Shown here: positions 1-8,351 of the stretch, piece by piece
Numbering within the stretch: the first letter of the stretch is position 1
Layout of the letters: every line of letters starts with the position of its first letter
Assembly: GCA_021203425.1 (NCBI GenBank)
Contig: JAJQBF010000119.1
Coordinates: 1 to 20,812, forward strand
DNA length: 20,812 bases
Source of the DNA: Clostridiales bacterium
GTDB lineage: Bacteria; Bacillota; Clostridia; Lachnospirales; CAG-274
Reading direction: 5' to 3'
The notes under the pieces: model-generated
What the model was told of the DNA's origin: nothing
What the model saw: only the letters and a program-made list of their open reading frames with translations
Database searches by the model: none
Translations under genes and position numbers: made by a program

Positions 1-144
1 TAAATATACTGATTTCCTCAAAAATTATTTAAACCATCTTACAGTATACCAAAAAAAAACCGTGTTTACAACCCCTATTCACTATAAAAAAATTAAAAAT
101 CTGCGGAAATTCGTAAAAATAAACCCGAAAGTCCGCCGATTATT

Positions 145-1131
145 TTAAAACAGCTCCGTTGCCTCTCCCGTTTCAAGATGTCTCATATAATATACCTTGT
201 TTGAAAGGTCACCTAAGCTGTAGAAGAAATAATTCTCCGTCATACCGTTTACGACGGCAGTTGTGTCATTTATGGCAATTTCCCTGTCGGTTCCGTCGGC
301 TTTTATTCTGTAGACCTTGCCGCCGTTATTCATATTTCGATAATAAACGAATCTTTTGGCCGCTAAAATCCTCCAGCATCTATCCTCGGAAATAAGCTCC
401 TTATCCGTTCCGTCAGGCTTAACTCTGTAAAGATTGCATTTATCTTCTTCATTGTCAGTGTAAAAAACATAATCTCCGTCAGCCGATATGCTGCCTACGG
501 CTATATCGCTGAGCTTTTGTACGTTTTCGCCGCTGAAATCGGTTTTATAAAGAAAACCGTCGCTGCCGCTTATATAATATATAACATTTTCGTCAACTAT
601 AAATTCCGTTACCGAGTCGACTATTGTCTTTTTGTGAAAACCCAAAAGGTCGGTTCTGTAAAGCCTGCCGTATTTATTGTTTTCATTGCAGTATTTATAG
701 AACATATATTCGTTTGTAACGATAAGATTGTCGGCACGGTTTAATGTTAAATATCTGTCCGAGCCGGTTTCCAAATTTCGCATATGTATAAAACCGGGAA
801 GTCCGCTTACATAATACATATAATCGCCCATAATATTTATATTATAGCCCATATAGTTGTCAACAACCTTTTTAAGCTCCATTTCTTCGGGCTTTAAAGC
901 ATATACGTTTGAATTTTCTCTCAAATTTGAATAATATATAACACCGTCATTCTCAGCAAAAAGCCCGTTCTTTAAAATGTTTGAACTTGTATTTCCCAGT
1001 GTAAATTCAGTAAACCGGCTGCTGAGGTTCCTTGCGGCAATATACTCCGCTGTGTACAGCGCACAGACTGCAATAATAATTAAAACACACAAAACAGTAA
1101 AAATCTTTGAAAAACAGCCTTTTTTCTTCAT
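145..1131 (-). CDS. Membrane-anchored DUF5050-type beta-propeller protein
   Basis: 328-residue protein with one N-terminal hydrophobic segment (about residues 9-33) after a lysine-rich start, so probably anchored in the membrane with the rest outside. The remainder is a string of short repeats of the type 'YYxxxxDxxxLYRxxxDGxxxxxL' (for example around residues 155-175, 185-205, 230-245 and 275-285), each with aromatic YY/FYY strands and a turn carrying D-G or T-D. This is the pattern of DUF5050 / low-density-lipoprotein-receptor-like propeller domains common in Clostridia. Substrate or ligand is unknown; propellers of this type usually bind rather than catalyse. The start is supported by AAGGAGAA seven bases upstream of the ATG. 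It lies downstream of a strong terminator (1284-1318), so it probably has its own promoter, which I could not place. Confidence 0.8.
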   Translation of the reverse strand: MKKKGCFSKIFTVLCVLIIIAVCALYTAEYIAARNLSSRFTEFTLGNTSSNILKNGLFAENDGVIYYSNLRENSNVYALKPEEMELKKVVDNYMGYNINIMGDYMYYVSGLPGFIHMRNLETGSDRYLTLNRADNLIVTNEYMFYKYCNENNKYGRLYRTDLLGFHKKTIVDSVTEFIVDENVIYYISGSDGFLYKTDFSGENVQKLSDIAVGSISADGDYVFYTDNEEDKCNLYRVKPDGTDKELISEDRCWRILAAKRFVYYRNMNNGGKVYRIKADGTDREIAINDTTAVVNGMTENYFFYSLGDLSNKVYYMRHLETGEATELF

Positions 1132-1283
1132 TAATTTTCTCCTTAAAACAACAGCGGTTCAGCCGGTTATATTCCGTTTCCGCCCATAATCTCACTCATA
1201 ACAGGCGGCAGATAATTTTCTTTGTCTGTTAAATTATATACCTTTTCGAATTTTATGTCAATAATAATGAAAAAAATCGGCTT

Positions 1284-1318
1284 AATAAAGCCCCGGGGTA
1301 AATCGCCGGGGCTTTATT
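1284..1318 (-). terminator. Strong rho-independent terminator of the stalk/CAP-like gene
   Basis: A perfect 13-bp inverted repeat (AATAAAGCCCCGG at 1284-1296, CCGGGGCTTTATT at 1306-1318) encloses a 9-base loop. It begins six bases after the stop codon of the upstream gene at 1324. On the minus strand the stem is followed within about ten bases by a run of seven Ts. Confidence 0.9.
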
Positions 1319-1323
1319 CTCAT

Positions 1324-2748
1324 TTATCTGTAGTCATAGCTGCTGCTGTAATAGTCGTCATCGTCCACATACAATATATGGGCATAGTAAAGTGTGTTTG
1401 AAATTTCGTTATAGCTTAAGCCTCTGTCAATTTCATAAAAACCGCCGTAAATCAAGTCTTCATATGCGTTGTTGTCGGCAAGAACGGCATCTAATATATC
1501 GAAATAGAAAACCGCCGACTGACCTGTTTCAAACAAACCGTAATCAGGCATATTCAAATATACGTTTGTGTTAACAAGTCTCTGTTCAAATGAAACTTCG
1601 GCATTCCCGTTGTTTGCGTTAAGGTCGTCTGCCTGCTGCTGAGCAACTGTATATTTTGAAAATTCAAGCTGATCAACGCCGCCCTCATTGGCTCTGAACG
1701 CCGCCATCATTCTGTAAAGCTGCTCCTGAACATTGCTCAAAATCTCATCGCTGTAAGTCACATTTTTAATATAATCGTTGTCACAGACAAACAGGGCATA
1801 AAGTCTGCCGTCTATTGTAGTCTTGCCGCTGCTCCTTACATAATATTTTATTGTATAGCCGTCTATAGAGGGCGCCTTTTTAATATTCTGCTGACCTTTG
1901 GTAAGATTTTCAAAAGAAAACTCAGAGGTCTGTGTATAAAAAGCGACTATTTCCCCCACAGAATTTATACCCAGCATATAATACTGATAAACATTGGGGT
2001 TATAAATATACCATGTAAAGCCGAAGGGGCTTTCCTGTTTCATTGTGGGATTTGCAATTTTTGTGCTTTGACCGAAATGATAGCTTACTCCGTTTATTGT
2101 AAAGTTAATAAAGGAGGTTTCCGTTTCTGTCTCACTTTCGGCTTCGGCTGCTGCCGCCTCCGTTGTGGTTTCGACAGTTGTTTCCGTTGTTGTCTGGGCT
2201 GCTTTGTTTTCAATATCATAATTGATTATTATTATCTTTGTTGAATGGTTATAGCCCACAACAGCCCCTATTGCCTCGGCAACCGCTCTGATGGGAATCA
2301 TAAAAGAGCCGTTAAGTATAAACTGGGGAACTTCGGGGTAAACCACTCTGTCGTCTGCCGTAAAATATTCGTTTCCCAGAGTAATTGTAATAAAGTTACG
2401 GTCGTTTACAAGATAGGCGGTTTTTGTTTCGGCATCAAAGTCAACCTCAAAGCCGAGTTCTTCAAAAACACCTCTTACGGGAACAAAAACTCTTCCGTCT
2501 TTATTGACAGGTTTTTGACCGGTAAAATTTATAAATCCGCTGTTATTGAGCAAAACGGAATAATTGTCTTCGTCCTCTTCTTCCTCATACAGTTCATCAT
2601 GTACAGATTCGTCGTAATACTCATCATAATCCTCATAATCGTAATCTTCATAATAATATTCGTCATCATATTCATCGGCATATACAGGGCTTAAAACCGA
2701 AACAGCAGCCATAACAGCCGACAAAATCAGGGCTGAAAATCTTTTCAT
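1324..2748 (-). CDS. Secreted protein: stalk (copper amine oxidase N-like) domain plus CAP-associated/CAP-like C-terminal region
   Basis: 474 residues from the chosen start. An in-frame GTG nine bases upstream (2757) overlaps the AAAGGAG ribosome site, so the ATG at 2748 is preferred. A signal peptide (MKRF...SPVYA) is followed by a tract of about 40 almost exclusively D, E and Y residues. Next comes a stalk domain (about residues 70-180) with the hallmark V-P-V-R-G-V-F-E-E-L and a second I-P-I-R-A-V-A-E-A-I half. A Thr/Glu/Ala linker leads to a region like the N-terminal domain associated with CAP/SCP proteins (G-F-x-W-Y-I-Y, 'GINSVGEIVAFYT'). The last ~130 residues fit a degenerate CAP fold (R-A-N-x-G, A-Q-Q-Q-A-D-D-L) but lack the usual CAP histidines. 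The stalk assignment is firm; the CAP reading is inference. Probably an extracellular wall-associated protein. Confidence 0.8.
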   Translation of the reverse strand: MKRFSALILSAVMAAVSVLSPVYADEYDDEYYYEDYDYEDYDEYYDESVHDELYEEEEDEDNYSVLLNNSGFINFTGQKPVNKDGRVFVPVRGVFEELGFEVDFDAETKTAYLVNDRNFITITLGNEYFTADDRVVYPEVPQFILNGSFMIPIRAVAEAIGAVVGYNHSTKIIIINYDIENKAAQTTTETTVETTTEAAAAEAESETETETSFINFTINGVSYHFGQSTKIANPTMKQESPFGFTWYIYNPNVYQYYMLGINSVGEIVAFYTQTSEFSFENLTKGQQNIKKAPSIDGYTIKYYVRSSGKTTIDGRLYALFVCDNDYIKNVTYSDEILSNVQEQLYRMMAAFRANEGGVDQLEFSKYTVAQQQADDLNANNGNAEVSFEQRLVNTNVYLNMPDYGLFETGQSAVFYFDILDAVLADNNAYEDLIYGGFYEIDRGLSYNEISNTLYYAHILYVDDDDYYSSSYDYR

Positions 2749-2850
2749 ATTAATCACTCCTTTAATGTTTTTTATTCTGCTATTATTTTATCATATATAA
2801 CGGCAAAAAACTATTAAAACTTTATAAAAAATTCAAAATATATAAGATTT

Positions 2851-4518
2851 TTAAAAATATTCTTCTCTCAGAGGTGTAAAATAGAGACTTACATTATAGT
2901 TTTTGTAAAGAACGGCATTTTCAATGGAGTTTTCCAAACAAAGCCTTCCGTAGCCCCACTTCGAATCGGGATATATTCTGTCTGCCGCTCTCTGCGCTCC
3001 CAGTCTGAAAAAAAGCCTTAAGTCTTTGTCCGTACATAAAAGCATCATTTCCCTTAATTATTCCCCATTCCATCATAAGAGCCGCTGCTCCCGCCGCAAT
3101 AGGCGAAGCTATGCTTGTTCCCGTAAAGGAGTCATAACCCCCTCCGGCTCTCGGTGCAATTATATCTACGGCAAGGGCGGCAATATCCGGCTTTACATAG
3201 CCGCCTTCGCTGTAGCCTATACCCGAAAAATCGGCAATTTCCCCTGTTTCGGGGTTATATCCCCCTACCGACAAAATTCTCCCCGATGCAGCCGGAAGTG
3301 TAATTGTCTCTTCGCTGTCGGCCTGTATAAAATAAGTGTCTGAACTTACAAGCTCATTAACGGGCAGCCATATGTCGAAATTTCCGTCTGCAACATCTTC
3401 ACCGTAAAGGCGGAGTATCCATTCCCCCTCAGGAAGGATCTTCTTAAAATCTCCCATAAAAATAAAAATCTCTTGGCGCAGACTGTATGGAGACGGTCTG
3501 CCTATGTCTATTCCTATATTAATACCTTCAATAATATCCTTAAATATGGTTTGTTCATAACCTGCCCTCCCCGTTGATGAACCGTCGGGCAATATAATTT
3601 CAAAGCTTACTTTGTCTGTAAAATCCTTCCACATTGCCAAATATACAAAACCGAGTTCTCCGGCTAAATTAAATTTTACGTCATAAACATCTCCTGTTTT
3701 AATTCTGCCCTTGAAATGATGACCTGCGTTTCCTTCGTTTCCTGCCGCCGCCGCAATAACAAACCGGCCTGTTTCCTATATTTCGTCAATATATCTTTCA
3801 AAAAGCGAAAACCCCTGTGTGAACCGTTGCTTGTTCCGTAGGAAATATTTATAACCGCCGGCATACGAAGTTCCGCCGCCTTGTCTGTTATATATTTTAT
3901 TCCCTCATAATATCAACTGTAACAACAGGCTTATTGGGATTCAGCTTTACCCCTATAAATGAACCCTCCGGCGCCGCTCCGGCATACCTTCCGCCGCTCT
4001 CTCTGCCGTTTCCTCCCATTGCTCCGGCTATAGCCGTTCCGCGACCTGAAACATCATAGGGCTTAAACTCTCCTTCCCCTGTTTCCAAATATTTGTTTAT
4101 ATAGTTTTCGTCATATTCTCTTCCTTTATATAAAACACCGGAAAGAGTTTCCCCCTCGGACAGATCCCAAATATATAAAAATCTTGTTTTTCCCTCATCA
4201 TTCAAAAAATCTCCGTGGGAGAAATCAAACCCCGAGTCTATAACCCCCAAAATAATTCCTCTGCCTGTCAAATTTAAGCCATTTTCCCTTGTTTCCGTTA
4301 TACAGCTGCCCTCTGCCGCCGCAGTCAGCATAAAGCGCCAAATTTCTGGGCAGCTCCAAATATTCAACCTGTTCGTCCCCTGCAAGGTCGGCGATACGTC
4401 CGTAGGGAACAACAATAATTCCGTAGCCGAGAGACAAATCTTCGCCCTGTGCAGCAAATTTTTCCGTAAGTTCTTCAAAACTCCCGTTATATTTAACAAT
4501 AACGTCGATATAGTCCAT
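2851..4518 (-). pseudogene. Decayed S8 (subtilisin, Csp-like) protease gene
   Basis: Reading frames covering one S8 peptidase of about 550 residues must be joined across four frameshifts: near 4315-4322 (GCCGCCGC), near 3897-3905, at an A-run at 3808-3811, and at a seven-A run at 3008-3014. There is also an in-frame TAG at 3776-3778. Once joined, the family order is intact: N-terminal prodomain-like part, catalytic Asp in V-I-D-S-G-F-D (frame ending 3897), the His region, N-I-S-Y-G-T-S, A-A-A-A-G-N-E-G-N-A-G, the Ser motif G-T-S-I-A-S-P (Ser codon 3113-3115), and the closing D-R-I-Y-P-D...W-G-Y-G-R-L-C of clostridial members. The His motif reads G-R-G-T-A-I-A-G, with Arg (CGC, 4041-4043) for His, a single CAC-to-CGC transition. 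The ATG at 4518 follows GGTGAG. Such proteins are germination-associated Csp relatives or extracellular proteases; the role here is unknown. Confidence 0.88.
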
Positions 4519-4547
4519 CTACTCACCGAATTTACACTTATTACTGC

Positions 4548-4574
4548 ATTATATGCAGAAAAAGCATTTTTGAA
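4548..4574 (-). promoter_or_regulatory. Possible sigma-A promoter of the protease pseudogene
   Basis: On the minus strand a perfect TATAAT (4548-4553) lies about 30 bases upstream of the ATG at 4518. A TTCAAA-like -35 (4569-4574) sits 15 bases above it, shorter than ideal. It overlaps the upstream terminator hairpin. Only the -10 is convincing. Confidence 0.35.
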
Positions 4575-4590
4575 TTTTAAAATGCTTTTT
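4559..4590 (-). terminator. Terminator of the HAD phosphatase gene
   Basis: The inverted repeat AAAAAGCATTTT / AAAATGCTTTTT with a short TGAATTT-like loop lies five bases past the HAD stop codon. A/T-rich arms on both sides give a T-run on the minus strand and could also work in the other direction. Confidence 0.8.
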
Positions 4591-4595
4591 GATTT

Positions 4596-5405
4596 TTAAT
4601 TAAGCAGTTTTTCAACCGCTGCGGCTACTCCGTCATTATCATTGCTTTCAGTAATAAATTTCGCCGCCTCTTTTACGGCTTTTGAGGCATTCTTCATTGC
4701 ATAGGAATACCCTGCCGCCTTAAGCATTTCTATATCATTTTCTTCATCACCGAAAGCCATAACCTCACCAAGGTCTATTCCCAAAGCAGAACACAGCTTT
4801 TTAAGCCCTCTGCCCTTGTTTATGCCCTTTTTGCTTATTTCCATATTATGGGGAATTGAAGAAGAGACTTCCATTCCGATTTTTTCAAATTTTTCCTTAA
4901 AGCGTTCGAAAACTTCCTTTTCAACATAAATAGAATGAAGCTTTTCGGCACTCTTTCCTTCAAGGTTTTTAAGAACATCGTCACAGGGAATAATTATCCT
5001 CTTAAGCACATTAAGAGCCGGCTCCCCAAGTGACTGATTTTCATATTTTGCAAAATCTTCTTTATTTAAATATGTATTTCCTCCGCAGTATACCTCTGTA
5101 ACAATCCCCTCTTTTGCAAGAGTTGCGTAAATATTCTTCCATTCTTCATATTCTATAAAATCCGCCGAAATAATTCTGCCGCTGCTGTCCGCAGAAGCCG
5201 CACCGTTTGAAGTCATTATATAATCTACGGCTCCAAGCTGTCTTATAACGTCATCTAAAAGGCAGTAAGCCCTTCCGCTTGAAATTGCAAGCTTTATTCC
5301 CTTTTCACTGGCACGCTTTAAAGCCTTTATATTTCTTTCCGAAATAGTAAGATGATCGGAGGTAAAAAGTGTTCCGTCAAGATCCGTTACTATTAATTTT
5401 ATCAT
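4596..5405 (-). CDS. Cof-type HAD-IIB sugar/nucleotide phosphatase
   Basis: 269 residues from the ATG at 5405, which has GGAGGAA seven bases upstream. A longer in-frame start at 5465 would add 20 residues not expected in the family. All HAD motifs are visible: motif I D-L-D-G-T-L-F (residues 8-14; D8 nucleophile, D10 acid/base), motif II S-S-G-R, motif III lysine in K-K-G-I-N-K-G, and motif IV G-D-E-E-N-D-I-E-M. The large cap between motifs II and III and the 270-residue length are those of subfamily IIB (Cof/YidA type). These are cytoplasmic Mg-dependent phosphatases acting on sugar phosphates, nucleotides or cofactors; the substrate cannot be told from sequence. It follows the secreted glycosidase gene by 89 bases and may share its transcript. 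Confidence 0.93.
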   Translation of the reverse strand: MIKLIVTDLDGTLFTSDHLTISERNIKALKRASEKGIKLAISSGRAYCLLDDVIRQLGAVDYIMTSNGAASADSSGRIISADFIEYEEWKNIYATLAKEGIVTEVYCGGNTYLNKEDFAKYENQSLGEPALNVLKRIIIPCDDVLKNLEGKSAEKLHSIYVEKEVFERFKEKFEKIGMEVSSSIPHNMEISKKGINKGRGLKKLCSALGIDLGEVMAFGDEENDIEMLKAAGYSYAMKNASKAVKEAAKFITESNDNDGVAAAVEKLLN

Positions 5406-5494
5406 TGTCTGTTCCTCCCGATTTTTATGTAACATAAAGCCACACTGTTTCACCCAAAGCAGCACGGCTTATATCGTTTGTTTAAGAATACAGC

Positions 5495-8227
5495 TTAAAA
5501 GCCGTAATACATATTCTCACTGTCATATTTTATTGTCATTACGGGAGATGTACCCCCTGAGGCTATATTTACATATCTTACTCCGTCCTTTATGTTAACA
5601 GAAGAAAGAGAACCGCCGTTTGAAACAACAATAACATTCTTTCCGTCAAGAAAGGCATTTTTAAGAACCTCGTGAACAATTTCAGCCTCCCGGCTGTCAG
5701 AGAATTTTCCGCTGCCTGTAGCATACATATCACTTTTAACCGTAACAACAACATTGTTTGAAGAAAGTCTGCTTACGTAATCGTCAAAATACCTTATCTG
5801 AGTATCGTTTGAACTGAGAAGTGTTCCGTAAGCAGTTGAAAGATTTACAATTGAAATATTGTCATTTCCGGCTGTTGTATAGTTTGAATACCAGCTTGCG
5901 GTAAGTCCTTCAAGCCCCGATGCCGTTTCGTCTGCGCCCTCGGCAAATATGTAAAGGCTTGACGTATCTGAGGGTGTGTTTGAAATATTCATAGAGCTGT
6001 CAGGTTCAACAGATATTGAATACGAACCGGTATCCGCCGACAAATCGTCAAAATAAAGTGTTCCACTTAAGGCTGTGTCTCCTGTTGTCAAAACTGCGGC
6101 ATAAACCGACATAACCTGTATGGGATATGTAACCTCTGAAGGAACCAAACCGCTTAAATACTGCCAGCCGGAAAAGTCTAAGCTGTCTGTAAGGGTTATG
6201 TTATAGCTTGTTTCATTTGCATCTCTTATGTTTATTTTAACAATAACACCGTTGTTTTCGCCTTTAACATACATTCCAAGCTCCGAAGGGGTTCCGCTTA
6301 CATTAAGCCTGTTTGCAAAGCTTGCATATGCACACTGAACGGAAGACGTATTTGCCACAAAATTATAGCTGAGCCTTACACTTGTGTTTCCGCTTGTTCC
6401 CACACCGTACTGAATTCCTGCATCGCCGCTGAAACTGCCGTTTTCGGGAAATTTAAGAAATTCTACCGCCGGCGCACTTTCAATATTGTTTATAACCTCT
6501 GTTGTCTTTCCCACATAAACAGATGTGCTGCCTGATATGCCTCCCATATAAGCCGTTATTTTAACCTCGCCTGTTCCCGTTGCGGTAAAATAGCCGTCTT
6601 CTGATACATAGCCTTTTGAAGAGTCGCTGACCTCATAGGTTAAAAGACTGCTGTCTACTGTTCTGCCGCCGAAACCGTCTTTGTTATATTCCGCCGCCGT
6701 AATCAAGGTGGACTGTCCGTTTTCGATAATCTGCGTCGAAGGAGTAAGCGTAAGCATAGATATTTCCGAAAGAACGGTTATATCCGCCTCTCCCGTTACA
6801 ACAGTTCCGTCTGAAAGAGTTGTTTCGGCAATTATTTTGCCCACACCCTCAGAAGAAGGGGTAAAGCTTAAGCCGTCAAAACTTCCTTCAACCCCCTCAA
6901 CAGACAGGCTTATACTATCGGAAGAAAGGCTCATTTTATTATAAAGATTGTCATATGCCTGATAACTTAAATTATAGTTAAGCCCCTTTACCAAAACATT
7001 ATCATCTGCCGAGGTTGTTATTTCAATAAAGCCCAAGCCCGTATATGTTCCTACGGAGTTTATCCCTACAGCGTTGGCTACTGCTCTCTGGGCGCCGTCG
7101 GAGGGTGTGTTTACAACCTCAAGACTTTCCTCACCCTGAGGCTTTATAACCATTGTGGTGGAGCCGCCGCCGTCAAGCTGAATTGCGTCATAAGCCCCAA
7201 GCTCTCTCATAATTTCAGAACATTCGTAGCTTGTAGCGCCTATGCCCTTAACTCTGCCGTCTATGCAGAGAATTATTATTTTGCTTTTATCCTGACTTAC
7301 GCCTATACAGGTTCTGGGGTTTCTGCCTGAGGGACTTATAATTTCCCCTTGGGCTATTGTTTCGCCGTTTCTCAAAATTTCACCGCCGCCGGATATACCG
7401 AAGGAAATTTCACTCATAGATTTTGCCGGACGGAAAACAAAGGTTCCGTTTTCAACAAAGCTTACTGCCTGTCCTACCGAATAATAGCCTATTTTGCTTT
7501 CTCTTGTGGAGTTATTCATAACAATTATGTAGCCCTCCTCGGGAACTTCTACGGTTTCTCCCGGTTCGGAAATATAGGATATTATCCCTGTATCAACAAC
7601 TATTTTGGTAAGGTTTGAATTTCTTTTGTCAAGATCCGCTGTTGAAGTTATAGCCTGTCTGTCAAAATAAACAGGCTGTGGAAAATCGTTATATTTGTTT
7701 TTTCCCGAAAGCTCTATTATCGTTTCATTTGAATTGTAGAAGCCCACCGATGTTTTTAAATAATCCACAAAGGCAACGCCGTCGGAATCTATAAAAAAGC
7801 CGGCATAGTTGTTTGCATCACCGTTATAATAGTTTTTCGCCTCTTCAAGCTCTCCGTCGGAGAGAACCTGACCCATTGACGAGCCGGGGTTTCCGCTGCC
7901 GAAATAGTCGCCGTTTACAGCCGCAACAACACCGTTTTCCGAAGAAATAGCCAGTGTACTTTCCTTATAGCCGTATTCCTCCGTTGACTTTATAACATCA
8001 AGGTCTACATTGTCATCATTTGCGTCTATTGTCAAGGCATACATATAAAGCCAGCCGTTTTTTGTAACCCTTGTAATTTCATCATATGTAACCCCCCGTG
8101 TAATCGTCTGGGTTTCCTTCATTTCATAAAGCAGATTGTCGTCTGCTGCTGCGTTTACACCGAAGACCGAAAAAGCAAGCCCTAAAGTCAAAGCCCCCGC
8201 CGTAAGCAAGTTTTTAAAACATTTCAA
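5495..8227 (-). CDS. Secreted phosphodiester glycosidase (NAGPA-type) with Ig-like and C-terminal modules
   Basis: 910 residues, starting at TTG; upstream in-frame TGA and TAG exclude an earlier start, and GAGGAG lies ten bases before it. A signal peptide (about 1-27, ending V-N-A) is followed by a phosphodiester glycosidase domain (about 45-395) with N-G-D-Y-F (105-109), G-G-G-E-I-L-R-N-G (281-289), R-N-P-R-T-C-I-G (302-309), I-D-G-R and L-D-G-G-G-S-T-T-M-V (351-360). These match the NAGPA family, which removes GlcNAc from phosphodiester-linked glycans; bacterial members are thought to act on wall or exopolysaccharide. A bacterial Ig-like (Big_2) domain (about 490-573) and a beta-rich carbohydrate-binding-like module (about 585-735) follow. 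The last ~150 residues (I-S-I-V-N-L-S-T-A-Y-G, K-N-V-I-V-V-S-N-G-G) resemble the core of a phosphoesterase-type alpha/beta fold, but I cannot name it. Confidence 0.88.
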   Translation of the reverse strand: MKCFKNLLTAGALTLGLAFSVFGVNAAADDNLLYEMKETQTITRGVTYDEITRVTKNGWLYMYALTIDANDDNVDLDVIKSTEEYGYKESTLAISSENGVVAAVNGDYFGSGNPGSSMGQVLSDGELEEAKNYYNGDANNYAGFFIDSDGVAFVDYLKTSVGFYNSNETIIELSGKNKYNDFPQPVYFDRQAITSTADLDKRNSNLTKIVVDTGIISYISEPGETVEVPEEGYIIVMNNSTRESKIGYYSVGQAVSFVENGTFVFRPAKSMSEISFGISGGGEILRNGETIAQGEIISPSGRNPRTCIGVSQDKSKIIILCIDGRVKGIGATSYECSEIMRELGAYDAIQLDGGGSTTMVIKPQGEESLEVVNTPSDGAQRAVANAVGINSVGTYTGLGFIEITTSADDNVLVKGLNYNLSYQAYDNLYNKMSLSSDSISLSVEGVEGSFDGLSFTPSSEGVGKIIAETTLSDGTVVTGEADITVLSEISMLTLTPSTQIIENGQSTLITAAEYNKDGFGGRTVDSSLLTYEVSDSSKGYVSEDGYFTATGTGEVKITAYMGGISGSTSVYVGKTTEVINNIESAPAVEFLKFPENGSFSGDAGIQYGVGTSGNTSVRLSYNFVANTSSVQCAYASFANRLNVSGTPSELGMYVKGENNGVIVKINIRDANETSYNITLTDSLDFSGWQYLSGLVPSEVTYPIQVMSVYAAVLTTGDTALSGTLYFDDLSADTGSYSISVEPDSSMNISNTPSDTSSLYIFAEGADETASGLEGLTASWYSNYTTAGNDNISIVNLSTAYGTLLSSNDTQIRYFDDYVSRLSSNNVVVTVKSDMYATGSGKFSDSREAEIVHEVLKNAFLDGKNVIVVSNGGSLSSVNIKDGVRYVNIASGGTSPVMTIKYDSENMYYGF

Positions 8228-8265
8228 CTTCTATCATCTCCTCATAGTTTTCTTTTACAACTACA

Positions 8266-8271
8266 ATTATA
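8266..8271 (-). promoter_or_regulatory. Possible -10 element for the glycosidase gene
   Basis: A perfect TATAAT on the minus strand lies 39 bases upstream of the TTG start at 8227, within the 124-base gap after the phosphorylase gene. No good TTGACA-like -35 is seen at 16-18 bases. No clear terminator is visible in the gap. Confidence 0.4.
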
Positions 8272-8351
8272 ACGTATTTTCCCCGTGAATACCATACCTT
8301 TTCAAATATTTAATAAAAACGTAACATTTTTGAAACAATTCTTCTTAAGTT

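Noticed and set aside
1..144. Terminator for the DUF5050 gene at the window edge
   Set aside because: There is a T-run on the minus strand near 50-60 but no convincing stem before it.
1007..1195. Short minus-strand frame overlapping the start of the DUF5050 gene
   Set aside because: It overlaps the signal-anchor region in another frame and has no recognisable features. The DUF5050 start has a good ribosome site.
2245..2694. 149-residue plus-strand open frame opposite the stalk/CAP-like gene
   Set aside because: It is antisense to a well-supported gene with a signal peptide and known domain. Its hydrophobic Ile/Val-rich end is just the complement of the Asp/Glu/Tyr codons, and no ribosome site or family match is seen.
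5462..5509. ACGGCTT / AAGCCGT inverted repeat around the glycosidase stop as a terminator
   Set aside because: The stem is only seven bases, the loop exceeds 30 bases and there is no T-run, so chance is likely.
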